Part shown: positions 12,901 through 25,995 of the stretch, in pieces
Numbering within the stretch: the first letter of the stretch is position 1
Layout: every line of letters begins with the position of its first letter
Source: Saccharina japonica
Lineage: Eukaryota > Sar > Phaeophyceae > Laminariales > Laminariaceae
DNA: 64,000 bases
Assembly: GCA_008828725.1 (NCBI GenBank)
Contig: MEHQ01000293.1
Coordinates: forward strand, 1 to 64,000
Reading direction: 5' to 3'
Notes under the pieces: model-generated
Told to the model about the DNA's origin: nothing
Databases searched by the model: none
What the model saw: only the letters and a program-made list of their open reading frames with translations
Translations under genes and position numbers: made by a program

Positions 12901-15900
12901 ATGAAGCATGGCATTTGGATAATGTCAGGCACTCCAAAGCCGGAATAACCACAAGTAAAGGTTTGACTTGGAGGAAAGTTCACACAATACAAAGACAAAC
13001 TACCTGACAGCAAATAAAGCTTGTAGTTTAGATAAACTCTCTCAGTACGAAGACGAACTGACATCAAGTGAAGCCCGTACTTTGAATAAGTGCTCTCAGT
13101 ACGAAGATCAACTTACAATAAAAGTACGAGGTCATTTGGACAAGTCCGCTCAGTACAAAGACGAACTCACGAAAACTATATCTTGCACTTTGGATAACTT
13201 CACTCAGTACAGAGAAGAACTAGCGGCAAGTCAAGCTTGAACTCTGAGTAAGTCCAACCAGTACGACGACGAACTGACGGAAAGTAAAGCTTGAACTTGC
13301 GGTAAGTTCGAACAGTACAACTACAACCTGACAACAAGTGAAGCATGTCATATGGATAACGTTACGCTCTAAAAAGCCAAAACAACCACAAGGAAAGGTT
13401 TGGTTTCATAGATGTACATACAGTACGAAGAAGCACTAACTAACAACAACTAAGGCTTGTAGTTTGGATAAACTCTCCAAGTACGAAGACGCACTGACTT
13501 CAAGTGAAGCCTGTACTTTGGATAAGTGTTCTCAGTACGAAGATCAACTTGCAATAAAGTACGAGGTCCTTTGGATAAGTTCACTCATTACCAAGACGAA
13601 CTGACATCAAGTAAAGCATGTAAGTTTGATAAGATTTACTAAGTTCAAAGACAAGCTGATGGCAAACTTAGCTTGTACTTTGGATCATTGTTGTCAGTAC
13701 GAAGACGAACTGACAAGAGGTAAAGTTTATACTTTGAGGAAGTCCATACAGTGCGAAGACGAACCGACAGCAAGTGAGGCCTGCACTTAAAATAAGCGCA
13801 CTCAGTACGGAGATTACCTGACAACAAGTACCATGAAATTTGTATAAGTCCACTCAGTACGAAGACGAACTGACAGCAAGTGGAGCATGTCATTTCGATA
13901 ATAGCGGATTCTCTAACAAGCAAAGCGTTTACTTCGAAAACTCCCACAGTACAACGACGAACTGACAGCAACTAACTAATGTAATTTGGATTAACTCTCT
14001 CAGTACGAAGATGAACTGACGTCAAGTGAAGCCAGCGCTCTAGATAAGTGTTCGCAGTACGAAGATTAACTTACCATAAAATACGAGGTCATTTGGATAG
14101 GTTCACTCAGTGCAAAACCGAACGGACATCAAGTAACGCATGTACTTTGGATGAGTTTACTGAGTACAAAGACGAGCTGACCGCAAATAGAGCTTGTAGG
14201 TTGGATATGTTCACTCAGTACGAACACGAACTGACACCAGGTAAAGCATTTACTTTGGATGAGTTTACTGAGTACAAAGACGAGCGGACCGCAAATACAG
14301 CTTCTACTTTGGATTTGTTCATTCAGTACGATAACGAACTGACATCATATACTTTGAGAAAGTCCAAACAGTACGAAGACGAACTGGCACCAATAAAGCC
14401 TAAACGTTATATAAGCGAACTCGGTACGAAGATTACCTGACAACAAGAACCATGTCATTTTAATAAGTCCACTCACTACGAAGACGAACCGACCACAAAT
14501 ATAGTTGGTACTGTGATTAAGGTCACTCAGTACCAAGACGAACTGGCAGCAAGTGAAGCTTGTACTTCGAGTAAGTTCAACCAGTACGAGGGCGAACTGA
14601 CGACAAGCAAAGCTTGTACGTGTGTTAAGTTCGAACACTGACTCTATATGAAGCATGTCATTTGGGTATTGTTACGCACTAAAAAGCCGAACTCACAACA
14701 AGCGAAGCGTTTTTCTTGAGAAACGTCCACAGTACGAAAACGAACTGAGAGCAACTAAAGATTGTAGTTTTGATAAACTCTACCAGTACGAGGACGCACT
14801 GACATTGAGTAAAGCATGTACTTCGGATAAGTCCACCCAGTACAAGGACGAACTGACCTAACATATAGCTTGTCGTTTGGACAACTTCACTCAGCACAAA
14901 GACGAACTGGCGGCAAGAAAAGCTTGTACTTGTGGCAAGTTCGAACAGTGCGAATATCAACTGACAATATGTGAAGCATGTCATTTGAATACTGTTACGC
15001 ACTATTAAGCCTGAATAACCACAAGTTTTGTTTTTCAGAAACGTCCATACAGTACGAAGCCGAATAAACTGACAGCAAATAAAGCTTGCAGTTTGGATAA
15101 ATTCTCGCAGTACGAAGACGAACTGACGTCAAGTGAAGCCTGTACTTATAGGTTCACTCAGTACAAAGACGAACTGACATCAAGTAAAGCATTTACTTTG
15201 GGTGCGTTTAGTGAGTGCGAAGACGAGCTGACCACACATATAGCTTGTACGTTGGAATAATTCACTCAGTACGAAGACGAACTGACATCAAGTGAAGGCT
15301 CTACCATGGACAAGTGCTATCACTACGAAGATCAACTTACGAAATACTACGAGGTCATTTGGATAAGTTCACCGAGTACAAAGACGAACTGACATCAAGT
15401 AGAGCATGTACTTTCGATGAGTTTACTGAGTACAAACGCAAGCTGACTGCACATATAGCTTTTACGTTGGATAAGCAAGTAAAGCTTGTACTTGTGGTAA
15501 GTTCGAACAATACGACGAAAAACTGTCAGCAAGTGAAACGTGTACTTTGGATAATGTTACGCACTACAAAGCCGAAATAGCCTCAAGTAAACCGCTTTGT
15601 TTTTAGAAAGCTCCATACAGTACGAAGACGAACTGACATACTTGTAGTTCGTATTAACTCGCTAAGTACGAAGACGAATTGACATGAAGTGAAGCCTGTA
15701 CTTTAGATGAGTGCTCCCAGTACAAAGATCAACTTACAATGAAGTAAGATGTCATTTGGATAAGTTCACTCAGTACAAAGACGAACTGACATCAAGTAAA
15801 GCATGTACTTTGGATGAGTTTACTGAGTACAAAGACGAGCTGAACGCAAACTTAGCTTGTATGTTGGATAGGTTTACTGAAAACAGGTAAAGTATGTACT

Positions 15901-18900
15901 TTGACGAAGTCCAGACGGTACGAAGATGAACATACATAAAGTGAAGGCCGTTCTTTATATAATCGCACTCAGTACCAAGATTACTTGACAACAAGTACAA
16001 TGTCATTTGCATAAGTTCCCTCTGTACGAAGACGAAGTGGCAGCAAGTGAAGCTCGTACTTCGAGTACGCCCAACTAGTACGAAGACGAACTGGCGGCAA
16101 GTGAAGCTTGTACGTGCGGTAAGTTCGAACGGTACGAAGATAAACTGAAAACATAAGAAGCTTGTCCTTTGGATAATGTTACGCACTACAAAGACAAATT
16201 TACAACAAGTGAAGCTTTCCGTTTGTGACACGTCTACACTACGAAGCCGAACTGACAGCGAGTAAATCTTGTAGTTTGGATGAACTCTCTCAGTACAAAG
16301 CAGAATGGATATCACGTGAAGTCAGTACTTTGGATAAGTGCTCTCAGTACGAAGATTAACTTACCATGAAGTCATAGGTCCTTTGGATGACTTCACTGAG
16401 TATAAAAACGAACTGACATCAAGTAGAGCACGTACGTTGGGTTAGTTTACTTGAGTGCAAAGACTAACTGACCGCAACAATAGCTTGTACTTTGGATACG
16501 TTCACTTAGTACGAAGACTAATCGACAACAGGAAAATCTTATATTTTGAGGAAGTCTACACAGTACGAAGACGAACTCACAGCAAGTAAACTCTGTACTT
16601 TGCATAAGCGCACTCAGTACAACAATCACCTGACAACGAGTACCAGGTAATTTGGATAAGTTCCCTCAGTACAAAGACGAAGTGACGTCAAGTACTTTGG
16701 ATGGGTTTACTGTGTACAAAGACGGAGGTGACCGCCCATATAAGTTGTATTTTTGGATTCGTTTACTCAGTAGGAAGACAAACTGACAACAGGTAAAGTG
16801 TGTACTTTGAGGAAGTCCAAAGAGTACGAGGACGAACTGACAGCAAGTGAAGCCTGTACTTTATATAAGCGCACTCGGTACGAAGATCACCTGACAACGA
16901 GTACCATGTCATTTGGATGAGTTCTCCCAGTACAAAGACGAAGTGATATCAAGTACAGCATGTACTTTGGATGATTTTACTGAGTACGAAGACGAGCTGA
17001 CCGCACATATAGCTTGTACTTTCGATACGTTAACTCGGTACGAAGACGAACTGACAACAGGTAAAGCTGATACTTTGAGGAAGTCCACACATACGAAGAC
17101 GAACTGGCGGCAAGTAAAGTTTGTACGTGTGGTAAGTTCGAACAGCACGAAGAGAAACCGACAACATATAAAAGCATGTCATTTGGATAATGTTACACAC
17201 TACAAAGACATTTACACGAAGTGAAGCTTTCAGTTTGAGAAGAGTCCACAGTACGAAGCCGAACTGACAGCGAGTAAAGCTTGTATTTTGGATGCACTCT
17301 CTCAGTACAAAGACGAACTTCCATCACGTGAAGCCAGTACTTTGGACACGTGCTCTCATTACGAAGATTAAGTTACACTGAAGTCAGAGGTCCTTTGGAT
17401 GACTTCACTGAGTACAAAAACGAACTGACATCAAGTAGAGCATGTACTTTGGATTAGTTTACTGAGTACAAATATTAACTGACCGAAAAAGAAAACTGTC
17501 CTTTGGATACGTTCACTTAGTACGACAACGAACTGACAACAGGAAAAGTTATATATTTTGAGGAAGTCCACACGGTACGAAGACGAACTGACAGCAAGTG
17601 AAGCCAGTACTTTATAGTAGCGCACCCAGTACGAACATTACCTTACCAAAAACGTGTCATTTGGATACGTCCACTCAGTACAAAGACGAAGTGACATCAA
17701 GTAAAGTATGTACGTCGGGTACTCCTTTAGTGCAAATAAGAACTTACCACACGTTCAGCTTGTGCTTTGGAAAAGGTCATTAAGTACGAAGACGAACTGG
17801 TAGCAAGTGAAGATGTCCTATAGTGACTCCAACCAGTACGAATACGAACTGACGGCAAGTATAGCTTGAACTTGTGGTAAGTTCGAACAGTACGAATAAA
17901 AACTGACAACAAGTGAAGCATGTCATTTGGATAACGTTACGCACTACAAAGCCGAAGTAACCACAAGAAAAGCTTATACTTCGAGAAACGTCGAGTCAGT
18001 ACGAAGACAGAATACCTAACAGCACGTAAAGGTTGTAGTTTGGATACACTCTATCAGTACGAAGACGAACTGACATCAAGTGAAGCCTATTACTTTGGAT
18101 AGGTGCTTTAACTACGAGGATCAACGAACAATAAAGTACGATGTCATTTGGATAAGTTCCCTCAGTACAAAGACGAACTCACATCAAGCATTACTCAGTA
18201 CGAAGACGAACTGGCAGCAAGTGAAGCTTGCACTTTGAGTAAATCCTACTAATACGGAGACGAACTGGCGGCAAGTACAGCGTGTCATTTGAATAATGTT
18301 ACGCAATACAAATCCGAAATTACAACAAGTAAAGCTTATACTTTGAAAAACGTACACAGTCCGAAGACGAACTGACAACAGGAAAAGCTTTTATATTGGG
18401 TAAGTTCACACAGTACTAAAACGAACTGACAACAAGTGAAGCATGCCATTAAAATGTATTTACTCAGTACAAAAACGAACTAAGCGAGTAAAGATTATAC
18501 TTTTAGGAAGTGCACACAGGACGAAGACTAACTGACAGCATGTAAAGCTTGTACTTCGGATATATTTTATCAGTACGGAGTACAACTTGTACTTGCACTT
18601 TTGATAACGTTTCTTAGTACGAAGACGAACTGACAGCATGTGAAGCTTGTACTTTGGATACGGTCACTTAGTACGAAGACGAACTGACAGCAAGTGAAGC
18701 CTGTACTTCCGATACGTGCACTTAGTACGAAGATGAACTGACAACAAGTACCACGCCATTTGGATTAGTGCATTCAGTACAAAATCGAACTGACAGCAAG
18801 TAAAGATTGCACTTGGATAGATTGAGTTGAGCTTTAATAACGAACGTTCCTTATGAGTCATGCGTTCCGCTCAGTATCGAGAACAATCTGACAGCAAACG

Positions 18901-18960
18901 AAGGTTGTACTTTGGATGAACTGCTCATGTTTAAAGCTTGCATTTTGTTTGCAATAACCG
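9961..18960 (+). repeat. 54-bp satellite/minisatellite array with higher-order structure
   Basis: About 9 kb is made of diverged 54-bp monomers. A typical monomer reads CTCAGTACGAAGACGAACTG, then a variable part with CAAGTGAAGCTTG and ACTTTGGATAAGT. From 10.8 to 13.5 kb, distinctive variant monomers return at about 432 bp (8 x 54); the variant containing TCTCAGTACG recurs at 10,791, 11,227, 12,174, 12,609, 13,040 and 13,474. After 14 kb the order becomes irregular. Because 54 is a multiple of 3, any open frame stays open across monomers. This explains the long peptides with repeated QYEDEL on one strand and RLRTE on the other. I do not regard these as genes. Some monomers start outside the array core as early as 9,980. 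Confidence 0.9.
10791..13474 (+). repeat. higher-order repeat block, period about 432 bp
   Basis: Within the 54-bp array, sets of eight distinguishable monomers recur in the same order. Successive anchors are 436, 580, 367, 435, 431 and 434 bp apart. A second anchor (ACTCCAAAGCCGGAATAACC and variants) recurs with a similar period. The 580/367 pair suggests a local gain and loss of monomers by unequal exchange. Confidence 0.75.
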
Positions 18961-19006
18961 CGCTTTCACTAAGAACGAGGACAAAGTGAGCGATATTATG
19001 GTTTCC

Positions 19007-19678
19007 TTAAGGGGCCCCTTCGGTCATGATGAAACACGAGTCTTCCATCGTTGAAAAATATGTTTTTTTCGTTGTTTTTACAGCAGCAATACTATTTCTG
19101 GTATAATAACACCATATCAGTACTCCTTACGGAAAACGGCAAAGCTCCAGTTCTAATGCTCAGGTTTTCGCCCATCGAGTATTTGCAAAGAGCCTAGACC
19201 ATGGTCAACATTTGTGTATCCTTTTTGGTATAATAACACCATATCAGTACTGCTTACGGAAAACGGCATAGCTCCAGTTCTAATGCTCAGGTTTTCGCCC
19301 ATCGAGTATTTGCAAAGAGCCTAGACCATGGTCAACATTTGTGTATCGGATACACAAATGGTGACCATGGTCTAGGCTCTTTGCAAATACTTTGTGGGCG
19401 AAAGCCAGAGTATTAGAACTGGAGCTATGCCGTTTTCCGTAAGGAGTACTGATATGGTGTTATTCGATACACAAATGGTGACCATGATCTAGGCTCTTTG
19501 CAAATACTTTATGGGCGAAAACCAGAGTATTAGAACTGGAGCTATGCCGTTTTCCGTAAGGAGTACTGATATGGTGTTATTATACCAGAAATGTTAATGC
19601 TGCTGTAAAAAAACGAAAACAATATTGTTTTCAACGATGGAAGACTCGTGTTTCATCATGACCGAAGGGGCCCCTTAA
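19007..19678. mobile_element. TTAA-flanked fold-back element (piggyBac-like target), 664 bp
   Basis: The body (19,011-19,674) starts GGGGCCCCTTCGGTCATGAT and ends with its reverse complement. It is flanked by TTAA at 19,007-19,010 and 19,675-19,678. Almost the whole element is one inverted repeat centred at 19,348, with a single unpaired base at the centre. Each arm also contains an internal tandem duplication of about 120-127 bp (19,100 and 19,227 in the left arm). TTAA duplication is the mark of piggyBac-type transposases; no transposase is encoded here. A related unoccupied site lies at about 20,500-20,560, where flanks similar to both sides are joined without the element. Confidence 0.85.
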
Positions 19679-21070
19679 TTGATACGCAGGTTGTGCTTGT
19701 TTTCACAGAGTACGAAAACAAACTGATCGGTGTACAAGTAGTTTAGCATCGTTTCTTTTTTTTCGACCGTCCAAAACGCACGCTACGCACGAGTGGTCCA
19801 CGTTCTAGCCATGAATACACATGTAGTTTCCTTTGTGCGAAGACAACCTATCGGCTACAAAGTTATGGGTTCTACTTTCCGTTCATGTTTGTGCACAGTA
19901 TACGTAAATGGTTTACATGTTCATCACTCCCTACGAAGACAAACTGACTTCAGACTTTCGTACCGCTGTTACGTTGTATTATTTAGCAGTACTTTCCACT
20001 GGGTGCATCGACAGACTGACAGCAAGTATAGATTGCCCTGTGGTTAGGTTTCAGAGTTTTCCACTCAGCACGACGACGAACGTTTGACTCTGTACGGAGT
20101 CGACCTGACAGCAGGTGGAGCTTGTACTTTGGATACGTCCACTCAGTACAAACACGACAGCATGTTAGCGTGTACTTTGGATAAGTCCACTCAGTACGAA
20201 GACGTTCTGATAAGTATGTATAGATTGTACTGTAGATAAGGTGTGCGTGTTTTATTACTCACGACGGCGACGAACTGACAATTAGTATATCTTGCACTGC
20301 TGTGGATACGTTCAAGGTGTTTTTCGATCAGTACAAAGACGAACTAACCATTAATACAGTTTATACTGAGGATAAGTTCAGACATGTTTTTCGCCAGTAT
20401 CAAGACGGACTGACATCATGAAAGGAAGATTGTACTTTGAATAAGTTAAGCAATTTTTAGAGGTTGCATTGTTTTGACGATAAGCGCGTTGTCCTTCAGT
20501 ACGAAGACCAAGTGAGAGATAGTATGGCTTCCTTTTTGGATGCGCAACTTGTACTTGTTTACACTGAGTACGAAGACGAACTGACCGGTGTAGTTTTCAT
20601 CGTTGTTTTTTTTCGATAGTTCAAAACCCACGCTACTCATGTGATCCACGTGTTAAACGTTTATGAAAATGTAGTCCACTTGCAGTAGTGCGAAGATGAA
20701 CTACATGCTGGAATCGTTGATTGCGCTCTGTTAGATATACCTTGGTGCACAGGGTACCTAAAGTGTACATGTCTTGTCATTCCGTACAAAAAAAACATGA
20801 CTGTAAAACGGTGTACATGTTACGTTGTACTTGTTTTTCACGAAGTACATGTGCACATGACGAAAAGTTGCACTACGAACTGACAGATATTAATAGTTAA
20901 TTTTCTACTTTTGATAAGTTAGTCATGTTTTAGAGGTTGCACACTTAATACAAATAGGCAATGGTGCTATGAGATCGAAGAAAAACTGACGGCTGGTGTG
21001 TTTGTTTATTGATAGGTGTGCTGCAACTGTTTAAACGTAGTACGAAGACGAACTGGTCTTTTTGATCTGT
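19679..21070 (+). repeat. diverged continuation of the GTACGAAG array with a long duplication
   Basis: GTACGAAGACGAACTGAC-type words continue but more sparsely. The stretch around 18,960-19,006 plus 19,679-19,850 is repeated at about 20,470-20,690 (shared words include AAAACSCACGCTAC and GATCCACGT-like segments), giving a segmental duplication. No gene seen. Confidence 0.6.
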
Positions 21071-21936
21071 TTCGGGCAATTCATTTGCCTGTTTTCTGAA
21101 TGGAACGTTCTGCTAACCTCCATTTCATGTCGTGTTTGCTCACACCACCTCGCTTCCACACTCCCTTGTTTGCCGTTATATCGACAGGACAACGGAAAAA
21201 ACTGTGGAGTCGCCCATGTGCTTACCCGCTAACAAACTCGGCGGCACTGAACCGGAGGGTTCGAGTACGGACGATGGAACTCAACCTGCAATCGGAGCTG
21301 GCGCGTTAGAAACATAGCTTGCAAGATTCAAGAGAGTGTAGTTCAAGGAGCATTGCAGCTGTTGTCGTGGTACGACTCTTGTTTGATCAGATAAAATATG
21401 TACGTCAGGCCAAGTATACTCGCATATAGCTCCGCATCGTATACTTGCTGTACGTAATCTCGGAAAAATAGGATGATAGCTGTCGCGACGCGAAAAAAAC
21501 ACTAAAAGCAGAATAGTCTGCGACGAAATGGGGTGCTGTTTGTCGCGCGCGTCCTACGTCTCACTGGGTGAACCTACGTGTCTTGATAGTGAAGGGTCAA
21601 AATTTACACGAATAACATACTGAAAAAACCGAGCTGGAGTAGGAATTCGAAATTGTGGGTTATCACAGGTGCCAACATCTCCGAACATATGTTGTCTCAT
21701 TGTTGTCCTGTGATTTCACGTCGTTTTGCAAAAAGTTGTACAATGAGCTGGGCAGATACAGTGCTACTGGCCATGTGATGGTGTTTGATAGGTATATCTT
21801 CCTGAACAGGAATATTACAAATCAACCCATCATTACCGCCATAGACAATGACTTAGGTTCATTGCTTGTGATGACGCGTATGAAGGGGCTTTCGAGAGGA
21901 TGTATTATCAAGATCTGTACTACGTTGGGTTTTAAG
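21071..21936. other. no gene seen between repeat arrays
   Basis: Non-repetitive stretch. An open frame of 120 codons on the plus strand (21,655-22,017) has no recognisable domain and runs into the next repeat. Confidence 0.45.
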
Positions 21937-24250
21937 GGCGTCAGGCTAGCGCTTTCGGAAATATGGTTGGTACCAAGGCGGTCGAGGCTAACTCTTACGC
22001 ACGTATTTTCTCGATGACGTCTCGTGGCTTGTTATGTACAAAACGTCTATGTTTACGCGTTCATGCGTCTTTTTCGAGGTTTACACGTGTGACGAGATTA
22101 TGCCTGTTTGATCTGCAAAAAATATCAGAAGTCGCACAAATATAGCCAGCAACCCCTTCGTTCTACTAGTAACAGGTTATCGATAGGGGGGCATGGTCAG
22201 GGTTTTTCTTTCGAGGGTGTCTATCTAGAGGTTGCAGCAACGTGATCGTCACGTTTGAGGGCGTCAGACTAGCGCTTTTGGGAATATGGTTGGTACGAAG
22301 GCGGTGGAGGCTAACTCTCATGCACGTCTGTTCTCGCTGACGTCTCGTGGCTTGTCGTGTACAAAACGTTTGTGTTTGCGCGTTCATGGGTCCTTCTTCG
22401 AGGTTTACACGGCTGACGAGATGGTACCTGTTTGATCTGTAAGAAGTATCAGAAGTCGCACAAATATAGCCAGCATCACCTTCGTTCTACTAATGACAGG
22501 TTATCGTTATCATTAGGGGGGCATGGTTAGTGTTGTGTTTCGAGGATGTCTATCTAGAAGTTGCGTCACCTTGATCGTAACCTTTGAGCGCGTCAGGCTA
22601 GAGCTTTTGGAAATGTGGTTTGTACCAAGGCGGTGGAGGCTAACTCTTTCGCACGTATTTTTTCAATGGAGTCTCAGGGCTTGATGTATACAAAACGTTC
22701 GTGCTTGTCTGTTCATCCGTCTTCTTCCAGCCGCCCGTTGTGTGGACCGTACGTTATGCGTGAATGGACAGTTAACTTGGTTGAGGTACTTCACGAGATA
22801 AGATCCGTTTGCTTGGTACAAACTTGGTTTATGAATCTAGAGACTAGCGCGACTGGAAACTCGATTGGTGAGGAGCCGTCGGAGAAAATAATATACTGCA
22901 GAATATTTGGTGGTGAAATTGGCCCATGTTATGTTCATCGAACACATAGTTTGCGTGGGTAAAACATGTTCCAATGCTAGGTTGAGTGTTCCCAAGAAAC
23001 GATGGCAGTGTAATTGGTTCGATTTCGATTCGGACTGTAGCTCTAACGGAAGCTTGGCCGGTACGAAGTCGCTGGGGGTTAAATAAACCGTACAGGACCA
23101 ATCCGTAAAAGGCCCGCGGGCGTATTAGTCGGGAAATCATCCTATGCGTTTTAAGGAGGTATTAAAAGTTTAAGGTATTTCAATCTTTCAACTACGGTTT
23201 TGGTTTCTGAATGCGACAAACTAGTGGTAGCGGCAACATCACCGCTCAAAATCTGGCGGAGACCCTAAGTCGATATGGTCGCGAGATAAATCACACCAAC
23301 GGGCCGTATGCCGACCTTACTTTATGCGTGAATAGACAGTTCTAGCTTGGTTGATGCATTTCAAGAGATAAAGTCAGTTTGGTCGGTACCAACGTGGTTT
23401 ATCCGTTGTCTTCTCCATCGAACTAATATTTTGTGTGGGAAATATTCGTCCTGAGATAGGTTTAGTGTTCACTAAAGATGGTGGAAGTTCGAATGGTCAG
23501 AAGTCGGTTTGAAGGTAGTGCTAGCAGAAGCTTGGCCGGTACGATGTCTTTGGAGTTTGAAATGTTCTAGACCAGACAGGACAATCCTTCTTTGCGTTTC
23601 AAAAGGATTCGAACATGCTGAGGTACTTGAAGCACTTGTGTCGTTTAAAACCTTATTCTCTGTCGCGTAAAACCCGCGGTGGCGGCAACATCGCTGATGC
23701 AAAGCTGGCGGAAGCCCGAGGTAGATTTGGTCGCGAAATACATCATACCATCGGGCCGTTTCGTCGATCGTTCCTTGTGCGTGAAAGGATAGTTCAAACT
23801 TGGTTGAGGTATTTCGAGGGATAGCGTCTGTTACACCATTACGCGCTTGGTGTATGGGGCTATGAGGCTAGCGATAGTGGCAAATGGATTGGTACCAAGT
23901 CGCAAAGGTACAAATCCACTACGATTGTAGATTTGGTTGGGAATTTAACACGCAGGCCTTTGCATGGAACTGAATAGCCTTCCTTCGGATTTGTTCCTTC
24001 TGAGAGTCCTACCCAACGATTGGTACGGAGTTGTCAAGAGGTCGAAATAAAATGGAGAACATTGAATACGATTTGTCGTGCGAACTCGCACCCGAAGTTG
24101 TTTTAAGTTTGTTTTTACGACGGTGTCAGCCTAGCGCTAGTGTCAATCCGATCGGTAGGAAGTCGCCGGAGCTCAACCAGTACTGGATACATTTTTAAAA
24201 TTGACCCGTGGTTTGATTGCTACTGATTTATTGGACAAAATATAATGCTG
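21937..24250 (+). repeat. complex tandem repeats of about 320 and 480 bp
   Basis: A unit beginning GGGCGTCAGGCTAGCGCTTT recurs at 21,937, 22,259 and 22,588 (about 322-329 bp). Next come units holding AGCTTGGCCGGTACGAAGTC (about 23,052 and 23,530) and a block with TTATGCGTGAATRGACAGTT (about 22,755, 23,325 and 23,775), spaced about 450-570 bp. All carry GGTAC(G/C)AAG words like those of the 184-bp satellite that follows. Confidence 0.7.
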
Positions 24251-24254
24251 TGTT

Positions 24255-25995
24255 TAAATGAGGGTTTGAACTGGGTAAAAGGTGTTTCCCGCGCTGGTTC
24301 TAGCTTCGATCGGCATCGATGGCGGAAGTTTGATCGGTACGAAGTCCGTTTTCTGCATAGCTCTAGTGACTAATTGCTTGGTACGAAGTCGTTCAACAAA
24401 AAATACTGGATCGGGCCGGAAAAGACGCGCGTGCCTTTTAATTGAAATATGTTCTGGGTAAGAGCGGTTTACCGCGATGGTTCTTGTCTCGATCGGCATC
24501 GATGGGGGGAGTTTTATCGGTACGAAGTCGGTTTTCTAAGTAGTGCTAGTGGCAGATCGATTGGTACGAAGCCGTTTGGCAAAACGTACTGGATCGGGCC
24601 GGAAAAGACGCGCGTGCCTATTTATTTGAAATATGTACTGTGTAAGAGGAATTTCCCGCGCTGGTTCTCGTTTCGATCGGCATCGACGGGGGGAGTTTGA
24701 ACGGTACAAAGTCGGTTTTCTGCGTAGCGCTAGTGTCTAATTGATTGGTGCGAAGTCGTTCATCAAACAGTTATATATCGGGCCTGAAATAGCGATCGTG
24801 CCTTTTACTTGAAATATGTGCTGGGTAAGAGATGTTTCCCGCGCTGGTTATCGTTTCGATTGACATTGATGGGGGGAGTTTGATCGGTACGAAGTCAGTT
24901 TTCTGCGTAGCGCTAGTGGCAGATTGATTGGTACGAAGTCGTTCGGCAAAACGTACTGGATCGGGCCGGAAAAGACGCGCGTGCCTTTGAGTTTAAAATA
25001 TTTACTGGGTACGAGGAGTTTCCCGCGCTGGTTCTTGTTTGGATCGGCATCAATGGGGGGAGTTTGATCGGTACGAAGTCGGTTTCCTGCTTAGCGCTAG
25101 TGGCAGATTGATTGGTGCGAAGTCGTTCATCAAACAGTTCCAGATCGGGCCTGAAACGACACGCGTGCCTTTATATTGAAATATATGCTGGGTAAGAGAT
25201 GTTTCCCGCGCTGGTAATTGTTTCGATTGGCATTGATGGGGGGAGTCTGATCGGTACGAAGTCGGTTTTCTGCGTAGCGCTAGTGGCAGATTGATTGGTA
25301 CGAAGTCGGTCATCAAAAAGTACTGGATCTTGCCGGAAAAGACGCGCGTGCCTGTTAATTAAAATATGTGCTGGGTAAGAGGGGTTTCTAGCGCTGGTTC
25401 TTGTTTCGATCGACATTGATCGGGGGAGTTTTATCGGTACGAAGTCGGTTTTCTACGTAGCGCTAGTGGCAGATTGATTGGTACGAAGTCGTTCGGCAAG
25501 AAGTACTGGATCGGGCCGGGAAAGACGCGCGTGCCTTTTAATTGAAATATGTTTTGGGTAAGAGCGGTTTCCCGCGCTGGTTCTCGTTTCGATCGGCATC
25601 GATAGGGGGAGTTTTATCCGTACGAAGTCGGTTTTCTATATAACGCTACGACTCGTAGTGGCAGATTGATTGGTACGAAGTCGTTCGGCAAAACATACTG
25701 GATTGGGCCGGGAATGACGCGCTGCCTTTTAATTGAAATATGAGCTGGGTAAGAGGGGTTTCCCGCGTTGGTTCTTGTTTCGATCGGCATCGATGGGGGG
25801 AGTTTGATCGGTACGAAGTCTGTTTTCTACGTAGCGCTAGTGGCAGATTGATTGGTACGAAGTCGTTAGGCAAGAAGTACTGGATCCGGCCGGAAAAGAC
25901 GTGCGTGCCTTTTAATTGAAATATGTACTGGGTAAGAGGTATTTCCCGCGCTGGTTCTTGTTTCGATCGGTACGAAGGTGAGACTTTATGTCGCG
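24255..25995 (+). repeat. 184-bp satellite, 10 copies
   Basis: The segment TTTCCCGCGCTGGTTCT recurs at about 24,285, 24,468, 24,653, 24,835, 25,018, 25,201, 25,386, 25,569, 25,758 and 25,942 (spacing 182-189 bp). Each unit has two GGTACGAAGTCG words, one after GAGTTTGATC and one after CAGATTGATT, plus CTGGATCGGGCCGGAAAAGA. Copies are close to one another, so the array is young compared with the sequence to its left. Confidence 0.9.

Noticed and set aside
15770..16315. 181-codon minus-strand open frame
   Set aside because: Same satellite, opposite strand; repeated RLRTE-type peptide without any domain.
9961..18960. CRISPR array
   Set aside because: Units are contiguous, diverged 54-bp monomers without constant repeats and unique spacers, in a eukaryotic context.
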